DNA of 64,000 bases from Brevipalpus yothersi (GCA_003956705.1 QZCP01000160.1:30916-94915); one strand, 5' to 3'. Shown: positions 1-12,899, counted from the first letter of the stretch. Numbers and translations are program-made. Notes: a model not told the origin generated them from the sequence alone.

Positions 1-3000
1 CCTAACAGGAAATGAACTTTAAGAAAAAATAACGGTGAAAAGTTAGGGGAAAACTTACATCACTTATCTCTTTGGCACATTGTTCGCCTTTACTATCACG
101 TTTATTTCTGCATACTCGTGCTTGAATGAGACACCCCTTACCAACAATAGGTATATTTGGTGGAGGCTCAATGGTCATAAAAATAACGTCCAAAACTTTG
201 GCCTTTTTACATAGGTTACAATTAAGTAGAGATGAGTGGAAAGGTACACTCGATTCAGGATAAGGAATATGGCAAATTGCACATGATGGTGGTAGATATG
301 TAGATGATGATGTTTGTTGATCAATTGGAGATGAATTTGTAGTGGTCTGTTGGGAAGTTTTTAGAGGCACATCAGTTCTACTTTGAGCTTTACCCGATTC
401 GGTAATATCGTTCCCTCCTTTACTGCCAGTTGAATGAGTGGCATTTGTACTGGTTCCAGTAGCAACAACTACAGCAGTTCCACTAGCAGAAAGAATCACG
501 ACATTGTCACTGTGAAGAAGGAAAGAAAATATAAAGTTGCTACAATATTCCCATCGTAATACAATGAGATGTGGAATAAAAATATGATTAAGGTAAAAAG
601 GAATCTTCTCACCATATATAAGTAGCCTCAGAATATCCAAGCACAGCATTACAGGCCAAACTTCGACAGTGGCAACGAATTTCTTTTCTAAGTTCCATCC
701 ACCATGTATCTCGGCTCTCTGGATCATCGGGGCAATTGATGTGATCCAATAATTTCACTGATCTAGATGATACTGTGCCACCAATGTGAGCAACAAATCC
801 TGGAGCAAACTGTTTCATGGTGATGAATGGATATTCCTGGAAATGAGAGGATAAAAATCACAAAAAATCGTTCATCAGCACATTTATCACTCTTACCAAA
901 AGATGGAAACTTTCTGGTGAGATCATAAACTTGTAAAACGTTTTTCCAACACTTCCGCTTAGGCTACTGTGGTTACTATTGGTTTTTTGATTAGATATAC
1001 CACGAAGATCGGGATCTGAGGAACCATGTCGAGATGATCCCATGTTTGCCATCACTCCAGGCGAAGTTCCTAGAACTGTATTCACTCGTGGAGATACGGA
1101 TTGTCCATTGGCTTGACGATGGCTACTAGATGTGGATCCCATAGCCGCGAAAGTTGTGGAAGTGGCCGAAGATGATAGTTGTCGTTGATTAATGCATGCA
1201 TCGTACGAAGAAGAGGGGAAGCTGGAAATTGGAATATTTTTGGATTCTTTAGTTTCGCAGGGAAAATTTTTGGGAAATTCAGCATCACCAGGAAGTGTTA
1301 AAATATTTTTCATCGATTTTGGCTTAAATTGCAAAGTGGAAGCAGCTGGGAAAGGTAAATGTTTCACCATAGATTTCTCAACAGAATCGAAAGGCTCAAG
1401 ATCGGTAATGAAATCTTCATCTTCATCCTCTTCATTTTCATCATCACTATCATCCACAAATTTATTAAGCCTCTTAGACATCATCAACAGACTGATATTC
1501 GAATCGGAAGGTGATGATGTTAATGGTGGTGGTGATAAATTCAGTGCAAGCAGATTAGAATTAGTTTTTTCGAGCGATTGACTCTTATTCAATTCAAGTG
1601 GACCTTCACCGAATGATTGATTGACACTTCTCGTGGAAGAAGATGTTCTCAAAGTTTGCGAAGAGAATGGTGAAGGTGGACAGACTATTTTGGGTGGGAC
1701 GATGGTGATGAGGGATGAAGATGAGGATGAAGATGGTTGTGATGAGACACGTTTTAAGGCATGCTTCGAAGTGCTATTTCGCAGAGATTGAGTTTTCAGA
1801 GTATTATATGAGAATTCTGATGTGGTACTAGATTTTTCAATTTTATTTGGTGTTTGAGCAAGATTACCTCGCTTCGAGCTGGTGCGAGTTAATCGTGAGA
1901 ACCAATTAGAAATTTTTGGAGGTGCATTAAAATTGAACACAGGAGATGAGCTTCGTTCAGGTACTGGGGGTGATGGAGAGGAAGCAATCGAATATGAGTA
2001 TGGATAGGGTAAAGGCATTTCGATATCGGAAAGAAAAGCAACCGGAATGATGCGATCCGCTAATGATTCCGAAAAGCATAGACATGATTTGAGCTCATTG
2101 GGACCATAAATTGCGGGATCGCATGCTAAGCGCGCTTGGGATAAATTTTTTTCATTAAGATCAGGAGTATCAAGAGATTCATCGACACTGAGTGACGGAA
2201 GTAGTTTAGCATCAGTATGCACACAAATAGAATACGGTATACACCATAGGGAAGAGAAGAAGGGCAGGAAAATGAAAAGAAAGAGATAAAAGATTTTTTC
2301 AAACTATCAAAAGTGAATGAGATGGAATTCAAAACTGAAATGATGTACCAATCGGAGTCAAAACACACTAACCTACACTATAGCTCTACTGAGTTCTAAA
2401 GATTGGTTACAACAAACAAAATATTTTAACAGAAAAAAATTGTTGAATAAAGATCTTCAAGTAGATAGGAAATGAGCTACTCACTCTTCGGACGTCCCGG
2501 GATGCTTGCTTGTTTGCAACGGAGCTGAGTTGATGATCTGTGTTCCTTTCTGAGTGTGGAATCGGGAGTGTTGATGACGAGCTGGATTTTCTAATCTTGT
2601 TAAGACAACGGCTGTACCAATCCCACGAACAACAATCCCAGATTCTCCTTCCAGATCGAAATACTGTTGATAGCTGTAAGTGATGCAAATACAGAGATTA
2701 TCAAGTGATACGAGTTGTAAAGATAAGGAAAGACAAAAAAGCAGAGAACTCGTATAAAGAGGAGGAGAGAGAGAGAGAAAAAATTGTGACATGAAAGATG
2801 TGATCACTAACCCAACCACTGAATTGCCTCCAAGTTCTAGAGCCTTAAGTCCTATTTTGCGTTTTACTTCACCGGACAATTTCGAGAAAAGGGTCTGCCT
2901 TGCCTCGTTACTGGCTCTGGGTGTTCTTATTTTGTCTATCCATTGGTATTCGGGATCGTCATTGACAACCAGCTCTTCTACAAATCCTAGAATTGCTTGG

Positions 3001-3655
3001 CAAGAGTAGCCATAGGGAATGCCAGGGGAGTAAAAGAATCTGACTCCACATGAACTTTGGCGAAAACGATTGGAATCACTAAAAAGGTCCACTTTAACGG
3101 CACAGTGGACTTCTCCTCTGATGCCATGCATAGTATCATAAATGGGAAACCAACCCCACATGGCATTCTTTTCGCCTATGAGAAGAGATTTTTTTTTATT
3201 ATCAGAAAAATCATGGGATAAGTGAATTCTAGCTCACCTTTGAACAATAAAGGATTGAGATCTATGTACACTTTACCGATGGCATCATTGGCTGAATAGG
3301 TGTCGTAGTCCATAATTCTTATTTGGAGAGGCTCATCTTGGAGTTCTTCATCATCGACCTCAAATCGGAAACAATCGGAGTTCCAGCATGGGTTGAGAGA
3401 ATGGCGATAAACTTCAGTTTTGTAAGTGGTATTCCCCAATTTTACCTACGCAAAGAAAATTATTTTTCAAATGAAATTGTTGATAATAAGGACATTCGAT
3501 GAAAATGTGAATCAGCAAGAGATGAAAGAGCATAAATCTGGAAAATAACGGTGAAAAAAACTTACCTCAACAAATGCATCAGAAGTGTCCGATGATTTAT
3601 CCATTACAGGAAGATTCCGGCCAGCAATTATCCGGACTTTCACTTTACCGGGCAT
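1..3655 (-). CDS. C2CD5: C2CD5 (C2 domain-containing protein 5), partial at its 3' end
   Basis: C2CD5 (CDP138) is a Ca2+/lipid-binding C2-domain protein linked in vertebrates to vesicle and GLUT4 trafficking. The start is ATG 3655-3653 (MPGKVKVRI). Exons I can place are 3655-3566, 3445-3238, 3175-2812 and from 2673 downwards; the gene runs out of the window at base 1. The first exons encode the N-terminal C2 domain, with acidic loops (MDYDTYSAND). The next conserved block includes GEKNAMWGWFPIYDTMHG and GYSCQAILGFVEELVV. The 609-818 block (APGFVAHIGGTVSSRSVKLL) and the 1-535 block, with a paired-Cys segment (CAICHIPYPES, CNLCKKAK) and IGKGCLIQARVCR, match the vertebrate protein in order. An unusually long Ser-rich, probably disordered insert (about 2222-900) is poorly conserved. 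C2CD5 and MRPS27 diverge from a shared ~700-bp upstream region. Identity is secure; internal exon limits below 2480 are approximate. Confidence 0.9.
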
Positions 3656-4357
3656 TTTTATTTATCGTCCAAGTCCCCTAACACTTTATTTATCACTAAA
3701 TAACAATACAATATGCTATGAAATCGATATGTTTCACTTTTGATGGGACTGAATGGTAAAATTTCGAAGAAGATGAATCACTTTGGGTGAGAAAACTGTG
3801 ATCATCCGAAACACACCAGCACACATAAGCCACAAGCTATGTAAGCAACTAGATAACTCAATAGGAAAATCAAAATTATCAAAAAAACCTAAACAATTAA
3901 TCACGAAACACAGAGCAAAGCAGCTATATACATGGACACACACACACACACAGAGATCAGTTCATCTTCATCTTCTAATTGAAATGGAAAAATTTATAAG
4001 AAATACAGATGTACCGTTATGCGAAGAATGTACACACACAGAGAGGCTGTGACAGAGTAAAGACTGCGCATTGGTGTTGATGTTTACATTTGAAAAGCAC
4101 GTTTTGCATGTTTGCTTAAATTGCATTCTTAGTTTAACTTGATTTGATCTTGTGATTTAATTCGATTTTTTTGATACAATCTGTTTGTGATGATAATCTA
4201 CTTGTGAGGTCAATGTGTCCGCAGTGCTGAGGAATGCTGGAGTGTATTTGGTATGAGCTCTGTGTTGGTTTGTGTTAAGATTTTCATTTGGAGATTGAGT
4301 TGGTGTAAAGTTTCCAATTTTGTGTGTGTGTCTTGATACCAATTAATAGACATTGTA
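3656..4357. promoter_or_regulatory. Divergent upstream region between C2CD5 and MRPS27
   Basis: This 702-bp gap separates two head-to-head start codons, so it should hold both promoters and 5' UTRs. I see a short CA run near 3935-3952 but no convincing TATA box. Small ORFs here are not supported by composition or similarity. Confidence 0.4.
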
Positions 4358-5886
4358 ATGGCTTTAGTAACAATTTATCGACGACTTTTGTGTACCGGTG
4401 GGCTGAGACAAATTGTGTCTAGGAGAGGTATTCTTTCAGCTGCCTATCAGTGTAAAGAGGAATGGCAAAAAAGACTACAAGAACCAGCATTGGTGAATAT
4501 AAATGCCGGTACGTTCACTACTATTTTGTTGATTGATTATTATCAGCTGGCTTCATTTTAATTATTATTATTATGTCATTTTTTATAGAGGATTTTTTCT
4601 TCCAAATAAATGAGAGAGTGAAGAAAAATTTACCAATGGAACCCATCGACGTTGATCTTTTCGTTCAAGTTGCCAGTGTTGATAATAATCTTGATGAATT
4701 TTTGTATTTTGCCAAAATTTTGCGTGAAAATTGGCGATGCGTGGACACCTTAGATTCGACCCATCATGCTTTTGTTCGTCTAGCTCTTCATAATAATACC
4801 CCTGAAAAGGCGGTTTCTGTGCTAGAAGACAGATTGAAGTATGGAATCTTCCCCGATCTTTATGCTCTCAATTTACTTCTGGACCACTTTTTGGAAGCAA
4901 AAGATTATGCCAACGCCACAAGGGTTGCCCATTATATTATGTTGCAAGAAGACTTTTCCAATCCTATAAGCAACATTTTCTCTCTGAAAGCCCTATTCTC
5001 TTGCTTGATGGATCCCGCTGAAAAAGCTAAGTTGGTGGATTTAACAAAGTCAAAGGATCAGAAGGAGAATGATGTAGAGAAAGATAAGAAAAGCGAAGAA
5101 GAAGAAGAAGAGGACACGTATATCAGAGTACCTTATGTTCGTAATCCTTATTTCGATGACCACTTTGATATCAAAGATCCTCTCTTGTTGACTGGCAAGA
5201 GTCTCTACTTGTTTGGTATGCATTTTGATGATGCTATTGGCCGTACATCTCAGCTTGTAGGCTTAATTTATTACAAAAAGTTTGATGAAGCAAGAAAATT
5301 GATGGAAAAATTTCTATCGAATCATAAGTCAGAATGTTTCGCTACTGGTATCATCGAACTCATCACATCGTCATCAGATTCCAGTTCCGACTCGGCCTCC
5401 TCAGAAAAGGACTCTTCCACTGAAGAAAGCTCTGAGAACAATGATGGAGAATCATCTAATGAATCGGTTCAAGCGGTCGAAGATGTTTCAGAGTTTGTGA
5501 ATCGATTGCAGAGTGTACCTAATTGTATCTCTTCTAAAAGTATCTCTGATCTCCTTGAATTACATTTAAAAAGAGTGGCCCAGCTAGAAGCAAATGACAT
5601 AGCTTCCATAAAATCTCTGTTCCAGAGTTGGAAGGATGAAAGGCAAAAAATGATCGATAAAAAGCTTGAGGAATATCTTCGAGACGAAAAACTAAGAGAG
5701 ATCAGGAAAATCAGAAGAGATCTGAAAGAAAGAGAACGATTCTTGAGTTTCTTCGAAAATGAAGAAAAACTTTTGCTCGAACATGCTAGAGCTAAGAGAA
5801 GAATAAAAGAACAAAAAATCGAGAAACTAGAAGAAGAATACTTCCCACCAACAATCGAGGAGTCTACCAAGCTGAGATCTAGTTGA
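4358..5886 (+). CDS. MRPS27: Mitochondrial ribosomal protein S27 (mS27)
   Basis: MRPS27 is a pentatricopeptide-repeat-like protein of the mitochondrial small ribosomal subunit. CDS: 4358-4508 joined to 4589-5886, about 482 residues. The junction reads NINA|EDFFFQIN. The N-terminus is basic and hydroxylated (MALVTIYRRLLCTGG), as expected for a mitochondrial presequence. The segment from about residue 60 (PIDVDLFVQVASVDNNLDEF, then FAKILRENWRC, NNTPEKAVSVLEDRLKYGIF and PDLYALNLLLDHFLEAKDY) is the helical-repeat core typical of MRPS27. An acidic linker near residue 225 and a Ser/Glu-rich stretch near residue 350 are variable. The C-terminus is a long charged helix or coiled coil (DERQKMIDKKLEEYLRDEK). 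It is followed closely by ATPAF1 on the same strand; both act in the mitochondrion, but no shared transcript is implied. Confidence 0.88.
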
Positions 5887-6218
5887 TAATTTTTTTGTAT
5901 AAAGTACTAAGAATTCATGTAAAATATCGAATAAATAGATTTTTATAGACTTATCCATCAATTCATCTTTGATTTCATTCTTAGAATTCTTGAACTGTTC
6001 AATATATTCTCTCCAGAGTTATTCGAAATCCAAAAGTGACGATAATCTGCTAACCGAGTATAAGATACCGAATACAATATCCGCCTTATTATATATCTTG
6101 TTTTTGTAAACAAATTTTCACGTTCTTAATGTTCAGATTAAAAATCTGATTTTTGTGTCCAAAACGTGCGGTAGCTGGAGAATTAGTGAAATTCCAACAT
6201 GTTGAAAAATAAATTTTG

Positions 6219-7267
6219 ATGAAATATTATCAGCGTTCATCCATCAGTATGTTTGTAAACTCAGTTATTAAGAAACAACTTCGAAAAGGAACCTTTACGG
6301 TTCCGTATTCTTGGTCATTTGCCAACGAAATTGAAAGGCAATCTGGATCTGGGAACCGTAGTTACAGTGATGTTCCTCCAGATTCTTCTGGTTCCAAAGA
6401 GGATATAGTGAAGAAATCTCAAAGAATTGAGGACAATCCATTCTACAACCGATATGCGGATAAAATTAAGAGAGTAGTTGATCAAGAAGGGCGGAATATT
6501 TCTGAACGAATAGGTAAGTTGATTTAAATTGTGATAGAATTCAAGTTTTTGATGAAAAATATTCTTCTCTCTCCTTTCTTTCAGATAAAAATATTCAACT
6601 TATTGATTCTATGAATAAAATCCCAGAACCTGAACGCATTAAGACCAAGCCAAAGAGTAAGAGTGGTAGAGAGGAATCCACCGACAAGATTGGTGGCTTC
6701 CCTGGTAACAAATGCCTCAAAGATCTGGTCAATCTCAATATGTTGTTGAAATTAGACGCTGAGAGCATTGCTCAAGTTTGGAATCAGCATCATAAATCGA
6801 AAGAAAATTGTATTTTCTCTGTTATACCTGTGGAAAAGTACAGAATAATATATGAAAATGGTCGTCAATATCCCTCTTTCATCTATTTGTTACCCAAAGA
6901 CAATGTGAACAAAGATCAAGCGAAGCCTGACGAATGTTACCAAATTTTTCTTGGCCAATTCAGTAACCATCAAGTTCATTTTACCTCATTAGCTTCCTAT
7001 CATCTCCGCCAAGAGAATGCTACATCTGAAATGACCATGTGGCATTTTCCAGAACTGAGTGGTGAAAAAGGAATAGTTCTAATGCACGGTTCATTCGACG
7101 ATAAGAAGCTCAATTCAATTGAGGCTCAATGTCTCGCCAATCAATTACAGATTTACTACGATGGCCGCGACTTGACAAAAAGCTTACTTCTTCACAAATT
7201 TAATAAGGCTCCGGATTCTTTTGATTATTTAGATGCCATTCAAGAGTTCGAAAAAGGTCTTCTCTAA
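6219..7267 (+). CDS. ATPAF1: ATP synthase mitochondrial F1 complex assembly factor 1 (ATP11 family)
   Basis: ATPAF1 is the matrix chaperone that binds the F1 beta subunit and prevents its aggregation during F1-ATPase assembly. CDS: 6219-6513 joined to 6585-7267, 325 residues; the first in-frame ATG is 6219. The N-terminal ~40 residues are basic and Ser-rich, consistent with a mitochondrial presequence. The motif NPFYNRYADKIKRV starts the conserved ATP11 domain. Later blocks KCLKDLVNLNMLLKLDAESI, IAQVWNQHHKSKENCI, YPSFIYLLP, YQIFLGQF, HFTSLASYHLRQENATSEM and GIVLMHGSFD are family hallmarks in the expected order. Length and domain extent match animal orthologues. The single intron is 71 nt. An AATAAA signal lies near 7343. 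Confidence 0.92.
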
Positions 7268-7638
7268 GTTTTTTTCAGTTTGCATTCTAGTTAGAGCTAC
7301 TAAAATTGATAATTTTTAATGTTACCTTGTTTTTCTCTCTCAATAAAATCTCACCCATCCAATCAGCATCATCTTTATTCATTTTTCTCTATCTTATATG
7401 AACAACTTAGTTAATGGTTCTTTAATCTGTATAAATTCCATCGAGTAGCTCAAATTATTTTTGGAATTCTGAGAAAATTTTTCATCAATCAAAAACTTTA
7501 TCCATTTAATTGCGCTTGCGCTCTGTTACTTTCAAAAGGCATGTTTTAAATGTCCAACTTTTTGCATGCTGTTTTGTTTTGATGATGAAAATTGTGGTTG
7601 TTAATTGTTTTTGGTTAATTTAATTTGTACTTGTAAAT

Positions 7639-9406
7639 ATGTCTGAATCTGATAGTGAAGATGTGAACAATGAGTTAGAAGATGATGATCAAGATTCCGG
7701 ATCGAATGATGAAGAGTCACGCGTCCAATCGGATGGAGATGAGGAAGATGATGAAAGTGAAGACGGTAATGCTGGTGAAGATGCTGTAGCAAATGATGAC
7801 GATAAGGATGAGGATGATGTTACATTCAAAAAATTGGTGAGTAAATTTTCTAGATGATTGAGAATTTATGTACTTTGTACCTCTCCTTATGTGATATGAT
7901 ATAAATTTCCAGGGCGTTTCAGATGTGATCTGTGAAGCTTGTGAACAGATGAAATGGACTAAACCAACCAAAATTCAAATTGAAACTTTACCGGTCGCTC
8001 TGCAGGGTATGTTCAATCATTCGAACTTTTTGTTGATCACATTGTGTTACATTTCAATATTCCACATCTCATGATTAGGTAAAGACATCATTGGACTTGC
8101 AGAGACTGGATCTGGAAAGACTGGAGCTTTCGCTATACCAATTTTAGAATCATTGCTTGTTAAACCTCAAGGATTGTTTGCTCTTGTTTTAACTCCTACT
8201 CGTGAATTAGCCTATCAAATTAACGAACAATTTCAAGCTCTTGGAGCTAGCTTTGGTTTAAAATGCGGTTAGTATCTATCAATGGATGTGTGAGCTATGA
8301 TTTAATGTTTTTTACTCTTCAGCTGTTGTTGTCGGTGGTATGGATATGATGACCCAACAAATATCTTTGATGAAAAAGCCTCACGTTGTTATTGCGACTC
8401 CTGGTCGATTGGTTGATCATCTCAAGCAAACAAAAGGTTTCCATTTGAGAACTCTCAAGTTTTTAGTTCTAGATGAGGCTGATAAGATTCTCAACATGGA
8501 CTTCGAGAAAGAAGTTGACGAAATATTAAAGAATATTCCTCGTGATAGGAATACATATCTTTTCTCAGCCACTATGACGAAGAAAGTTCAAAAACTACAG
8601 AGAGCATCCCTCAAGGATCCAGTAAAGTTGGAGGTCTCATCTAAGTATCAAACTGTGGACAACCTTCAGCAGTATTATCTTTTTATTCCGATCAAATACA
8701 AGGTATTTAGCGATTTTTCTCCATTTCTGATAATATTAAATGTTCACGATTGTTTTTTTATTTCCAGGAAATATACTTGACTTACATTCTAAATAAACTC
8801 GCTGGCAATTCTTTCATCATTTTTTGTAACACATGTGCATCCACCCAAAAGATAGCCCTCATGTTACGAAATTTAGGTTTCACTGCTGTACCCCTTCATG
8901 GTCAAATGACCCAAGCCAAACGTTTAGGAGCTCTCAACAAATTCAGAGCCAAAGCACGTTCAATTCTATTAGCCACAGATGTTGCAAGCAGAGGTCTGGA
9001 CATTCCTCACGTTGATGTGGTTATCAATTATGATGTACCTTATCATAGCAAAGATTATATCCATCGAGTGGGTAGAACTGCTCGGGCTGGAAGATATGGA
9101 AAATCTATCACTTTTGTGTCTCAATACGACGTTGAACTATACCAGAGGATTGAATTTTTGATTGGCAAGAAGTTATCCCTTTATGAAACTCCAGAACAGG
9201 AAGTTATGCTTCTTACAGAAAGAGTACTTGAAGCTCAGCAAAGGGCTAATGTTGAATACCAAGAGTCTCAAGAAAAGGGTGTAAAGCGAAAGAAATATGG
9301 TAAAACTAATGATGATAAGGACGATACTGGTGAAAAGTTTACAAGCAAGCGATTGAAACCTAAAGTGAAGCGTCCTCAAATGAAAATAAAATCAAAATCC
9401 AGATGA
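7639..9406 (+). CDS. DDX47: DEAD-box RNA helicase DDX47 (Rrp3-type)
   Basis: DDX47/Rrp3 is a nucleolar ATP-dependent RNA helicase needed for 18S pre-rRNA processing. CDS: 7639-7836, 7913-8006, 8079-8267, 8323-8702, 8768-9406 (about 500 residues). All helicase motifs are visible: Q motif (GVSDVICEACEQMKWTKPTK, IQIETLPVAL), motif I AETGSGKT, Ia PTRELAYQI, Ib TPGRLVDHL, II DEAD (VLDEADKILNMDF), III SAT, IV IIFCNTCAST, V ATDVASRGLDIP and VI HRVGRTARAGR. The ~65-residue N-terminus is almost entirely Asp/Glu/Ser, and the C-terminus is Lys-rich, typical of a nucleolar helicase. The wording around motif II and the RD-linker favours DDX47 over DDX49 or DDX52. All four introns are short (55-76 nt). Confidence 0.93.
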
Positions 9407-9783
9407 AATTAGCCTAACCTCAGCTTCCTTAGCTAAACTGCGATGAATAATATGCCAAACATGCCTTTTATGCTAATTCACTCCATCGGTCAAAAGCTAT
9501 CATAAAATTTTAATTTGAATACATCGAAAAGGAAAATCCTAACTTGAGAATTGTAATCTAGATTCCACAACGAATCGAAAAAGCGCGCCTTTCGTTGATA
9601 CTTGCTGATATGACTAGGTTTGGAGTAAGATTAAAAGGAAAGAAATGAATTTGTCCCAAAAATTCAGTCGTTCGTAACAGCTTGGTGTACCATTAAAGCA
9701 ATTTATAAAAATAAGTTTGTGCTCATTTCGACTAATTAGGGTAATCTAGTCTGCCAAAAGTCACAAAGATATCAAGGAGTACA
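9407..9783 (+). other. DDX47 3' region and upstream region of the F-box/FIST gene
   Basis: This 377-bp stretch has no supported coding sequence. It should hold the DDX47 3' UTR and the start of the next gene. No canonical AATAAA was seen immediately after the DDX47 stop. Confidence 0.3.
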
Positions 9784-11121
9784 ATGAGTCCATCGGATGT
9801 TCCATCTCTCATCGCCCATGAAGTTCTTTCCTACCTTTCTAGTGGTAATGATCTCTCAAATTCTGCTGTTTTAGGAGAAGTGTGGAAGCAATCAGCCTTA
9901 AGACTTCTCAGTCAACGTGGATCATGTTGTCTTCTGGTTCAATATCGATTGGAAAAATCTTTTCGTTTAATATATTCACATCTCAGTTCACCGGAGGACC
10001 GCAAAACAGAGTTTTCTGTCAACTCAGAAGCAAATACTGAAACCGGCCTATTTGCACACTTGCCTTATATTTCTCCCAAAGAGGTATGTAGCTTTTCGAC
10101 TAAGATCAGTAAGAACCTTCCTCTAATCCGATGAAATAATTCACATTGAATTGTATTTTTATTGAAGGACCAAAGGGCACATCTTCAAGGATTAATTGAA
10201 AATTTTGTTCGTACCGAGATGCCATGTGAACCAGAACTGTGTTTCTTTTTCGCTGGAGATTTCAAAGATTTTTCGCTTCGAGCCTTCTACAATAACACGA
10301 ATACGAAAGCTCAAGCAGTTCAAATACTTTGTTACCAACCTCTAGGACCAATGAGAGATATCGCTATTTCACAGGAAGCTCAAGAGTTAACAATAAGGAA
10401 CAAAATTCCAGCTCGATATGGAATCTCTAGTTTCTTCAGTCCACGCCATTACTCTTCACACAAAACTTTTATACTCAATCTGCAGACTGATGATATGATA
10501 GATATGTCCATCTTGTCCAAATTAGATGAATATCCACTGAAATGTGTTCTAGTATTCAAGAAAGCTAGAATTCCTCTGCGAATCTCAAATAGAGAGAAAA
10601 TTTCCAAACTATTGATGAGCAATGAAGTTGTGGTTGGTGGTTGCATAAGTGATCATATTTTGTACAGACCAGGGCGAAGAGGTAAAATTGTCAGTCTCGA
10701 AGAATTTGTTGTTGCATTTTTAGGTAAAAACATCCAAGTAGCAAAATTTTCGATGGATCCAGATGAGGAAGATTTTAAGCGTCCAAAGGATTATTCGACA
10801 TGGCCTGAAAAGCTACAAGATTTCAAGAAATCTCTATCTTTTAACGCAGACCAATGTGATAGATACGCTCATACAATTGGATTCATTTTCACTGAATCAG
10901 AGGGATCTGGACTAATTGTCAAAGTACAGCTTGCCTTCCCGAACGTTCTGTTTGTTGGTTCTTCTCAAATGGAACGATTACCTGCCATTGTTGATCTCAA
11001 GAAAATCATAGCAGTCAATAATTCAAAGAAAAAGTCAAATGATCCGATTTTTAATCAATTTTTAGATACTGAAATGTCCAGATTCTCCTTCCTGCTCATC
11101 CATATCGAGAATGATTCTTGA
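9784..11121 (+). CDS. FBXO22-like F-box protein with FIST domains
   Basis: CDS: 9784-10083 joined to 10168-11121, 417 residues. Residues ~5-45 (LIAHEVLSYLSSGNDLSNSA, then VLGEVWKQSAL) have the spacing of an F-box. The rest aligns by eye with the FIST_N/FIST_C region of vertebrate FBXO22: ELCFFFAGDF early, VVVGGCISDHILY in the middle, VVAFLGKNIQVAKFSM (FBXO22 has GLSFSGHRIQSATVLL here) and IGFIFTESEG followed by AFPNVLFVGSSQMERLP. FBXO22 is an SCF ubiquitin-ligase substrate receptor for KDM4-type demethylases and other targets. Similarity is remote, so orthology is inferred from domain order and length. The F-box is the weaker half. The gene converges tail to tail with the nicotinamidase, with ~115 bp between stop codons. 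Confidence 0.6.
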
Positions 11122-11237
11122 TCCAATCCTCTCTTATGAATAAGTTGTTTTAATTTAAATCGTTCCATTGTGATGTTTTTTTGATACAAATCTATTAAAT
11201 TATCGATCATCAATCTTGAAATTCAATTTTATTGTAC

Positions 11238-12248
11238 CTAAGCAACTGAGGTAACAATTTTATTAAACAAATAGCATGCTAGCTCTGGTCGACGATCTAA
11301 GCCTTTCACCATACCCGCAACTTGATCTGATTTCACTAAAACACATGCCTTCTCTTCCAATTCTTGCTTGGTTCGTTGGATTCTCGCCATGTCAGTACCT
11401 CGACAAGCATCATCAATAACTATTGTTCGATAACCTAGAGCATTAGCTCCGAGAGAAGTAGCTCTAACACAATAATCGTACGCGATTCCACAAACGAATA
11501 CATCGGTAATATTAGCAGATCTGAGAATAGAAGCCAGCTCAGTGGGTTGCTTTCCTAGATCATCGCCAAATGCTGAATAACTTTCCAATTCGGGATTCAA
11601 TCCTTTGTACACTCGCTTTGCGGAAGGAATAAATTTTAAGTCTGGATGGAGATCCACTCCTTGGGTGCCTTGGACACAGTGTTTAAGGTGAATGTTCACA
11701 TCAATTGGTCCAAATGATGTGTCAAAAGTTACCACGCTTCCGGGTTTTATTGAATTTTTCAATTCCTTTGACTCCATACGTTGATCATCGATGGCCACAA
11801 TTTTCCATTGGTCAATATTGTCGATAAAAGAAATATGATTATCTGGATGGCAATCTTGAGAGTAAACAACAAGATCAAAATCAACTGTATCTAGTAGTTG
11901 ATTAACTATCGGGATGATCTCTTCACCTCGATGATTAGCTGGAAATTTATCGATAGCATGAGAGCCATGGATAAAATCGTTTTGAATATCAACAATGATG
12001 AGGGCACAACGAGGTTTCAGAATACAATTCAACCATTTCTCTTCAAGTTCACGATACTCTGATTGATTCAAATATCCATCCTGATCTTTGTCGAAAAATT
12101 TGAAAATCTCTACAATTCTATCATCTGGAATCGAACCATAAGATTTGTCTGATGAATTTTGAAAAAGTTCATTCTTAACGAACAGTGTAAAACGTTCACA
12201 AGAAACCCCATCATTCCGGAACTCTTTTAGAGTTTTTGTGTCATTCAT
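11238..12248 (-). CDS. Naam: Nicotinamidase with N-terminal EF-hand (Naam type)
   Basis: This enzyme deamidates nicotinamide to nicotinate in the invertebrate NAD+ salvage route; vertebrates use NAMPT instead. The 336-residue CDS is uninterrupted, starting at ATG 12248. An EF-hand (FFDKDQDGYLNQSEYRELEE, D-x-D-x-D-G loop with Glu at position 12) lies at about residues 50-70. The isochorismatase-fold domain follows: ALIIVDIQNDFIHG contributes the catalytic Asp and SQDCHPDNHISF carries metal-ligand residues. IAYDYCVRATSLGANALGY holds the nucleophilic Cys. EF-hand plus nicotinamidase is the arrangement of arthropod Naam. All catalytic elements look intact, so the enzyme is probably active and cytosolic. 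It converges with the F-box/FIST gene. Confidence 0.9.
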   Translation of the reverse strand: MNDTKTLKEFRNDGVSCERFTLFVKNELFQNSSDKSYGSIPDDRIVEIFKFFDKDQDGYLNQSEYRELEEKWLNCILKPRCALIIVDIQNDFIHGSHAIDKFPANHRGEEIIPIVNQLLDTVDFDLVVYSQDCHPDNHISFIDNIDQWKIVAIDDQRMESKELKNSIKPGSVVTFDTSFGPIDVNIHLKHCVQGTQGVDLHPDLKFIPSAKRVYKGLNPELESYSAFGDDLGKQPTELASILRSANITDVFVCGIAYDYCVRATSLGANALGYRTIVIDDACRGTDMARIQRTKQELEEKACVLVKSDQVAGMVKGLDRRPELACYLFNKIVTSVA

Positions 12249-12899
12249 TTTAAGAAATTCGAAATATTGATTATTGATATCAGTTAGTAAAGAATAAGAT
12301 TCAAACGAACGATAACCAAAATAACACTACTTGGAATCAACTGAGCTGAAATTCTTGTTCTGAAGAACGATAGAATCAACAGCTGATCATGAATGGTGAT
12401 TCATCATGCAATGAACATAGCATGGCGCACGTGCTTGTGAATTACTCTGTTGAATAGTCTGTTGAAAAGCGCCGGAAATTGGAGGAGAACTGTCAACTTG
12501 ACATAATCAGATAGGTATAAGCGTCTTATTTCAAGTCAAATTTTTTACTATGGCAGCTTAATCAGAATTTATTTGAACAGAATTTCGTAGTTTTTTACTC
12601 AATTTTCTAAAATATATTTTTAATTGAGGCTCATCTGAAGGAATTTCCTTTGAAAGAGAGAAATTCGACGATAATTTTGGAAATTCTCTGATTGGAATTC
12701 TGTGCACAGGAAAAGTTTTTAAAAAAGTTCATCTTGAAGAAGGGAAAACTTTTCAATTTTTCATAAGTTTGTGAAATGATCATGATACCAGACAGATAGT
12801 TATTGACAAGCCATTGCGTCACGTTGACTGATCTGAGATGGATTCAAATGAGCAGACTTATCAAGTCACTTACAGTTTCTCACTAGCCTCTGGATGAAT
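12249..12899. other. Intergenic region between nicotinamidase and serine protease
   Basis: This 651-bp stretch separates divergent starts. I see no coding sequence or clear RNA gene. It should contain the promoters of both genes; no obvious TATA box was found. Confidence 0.3.
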
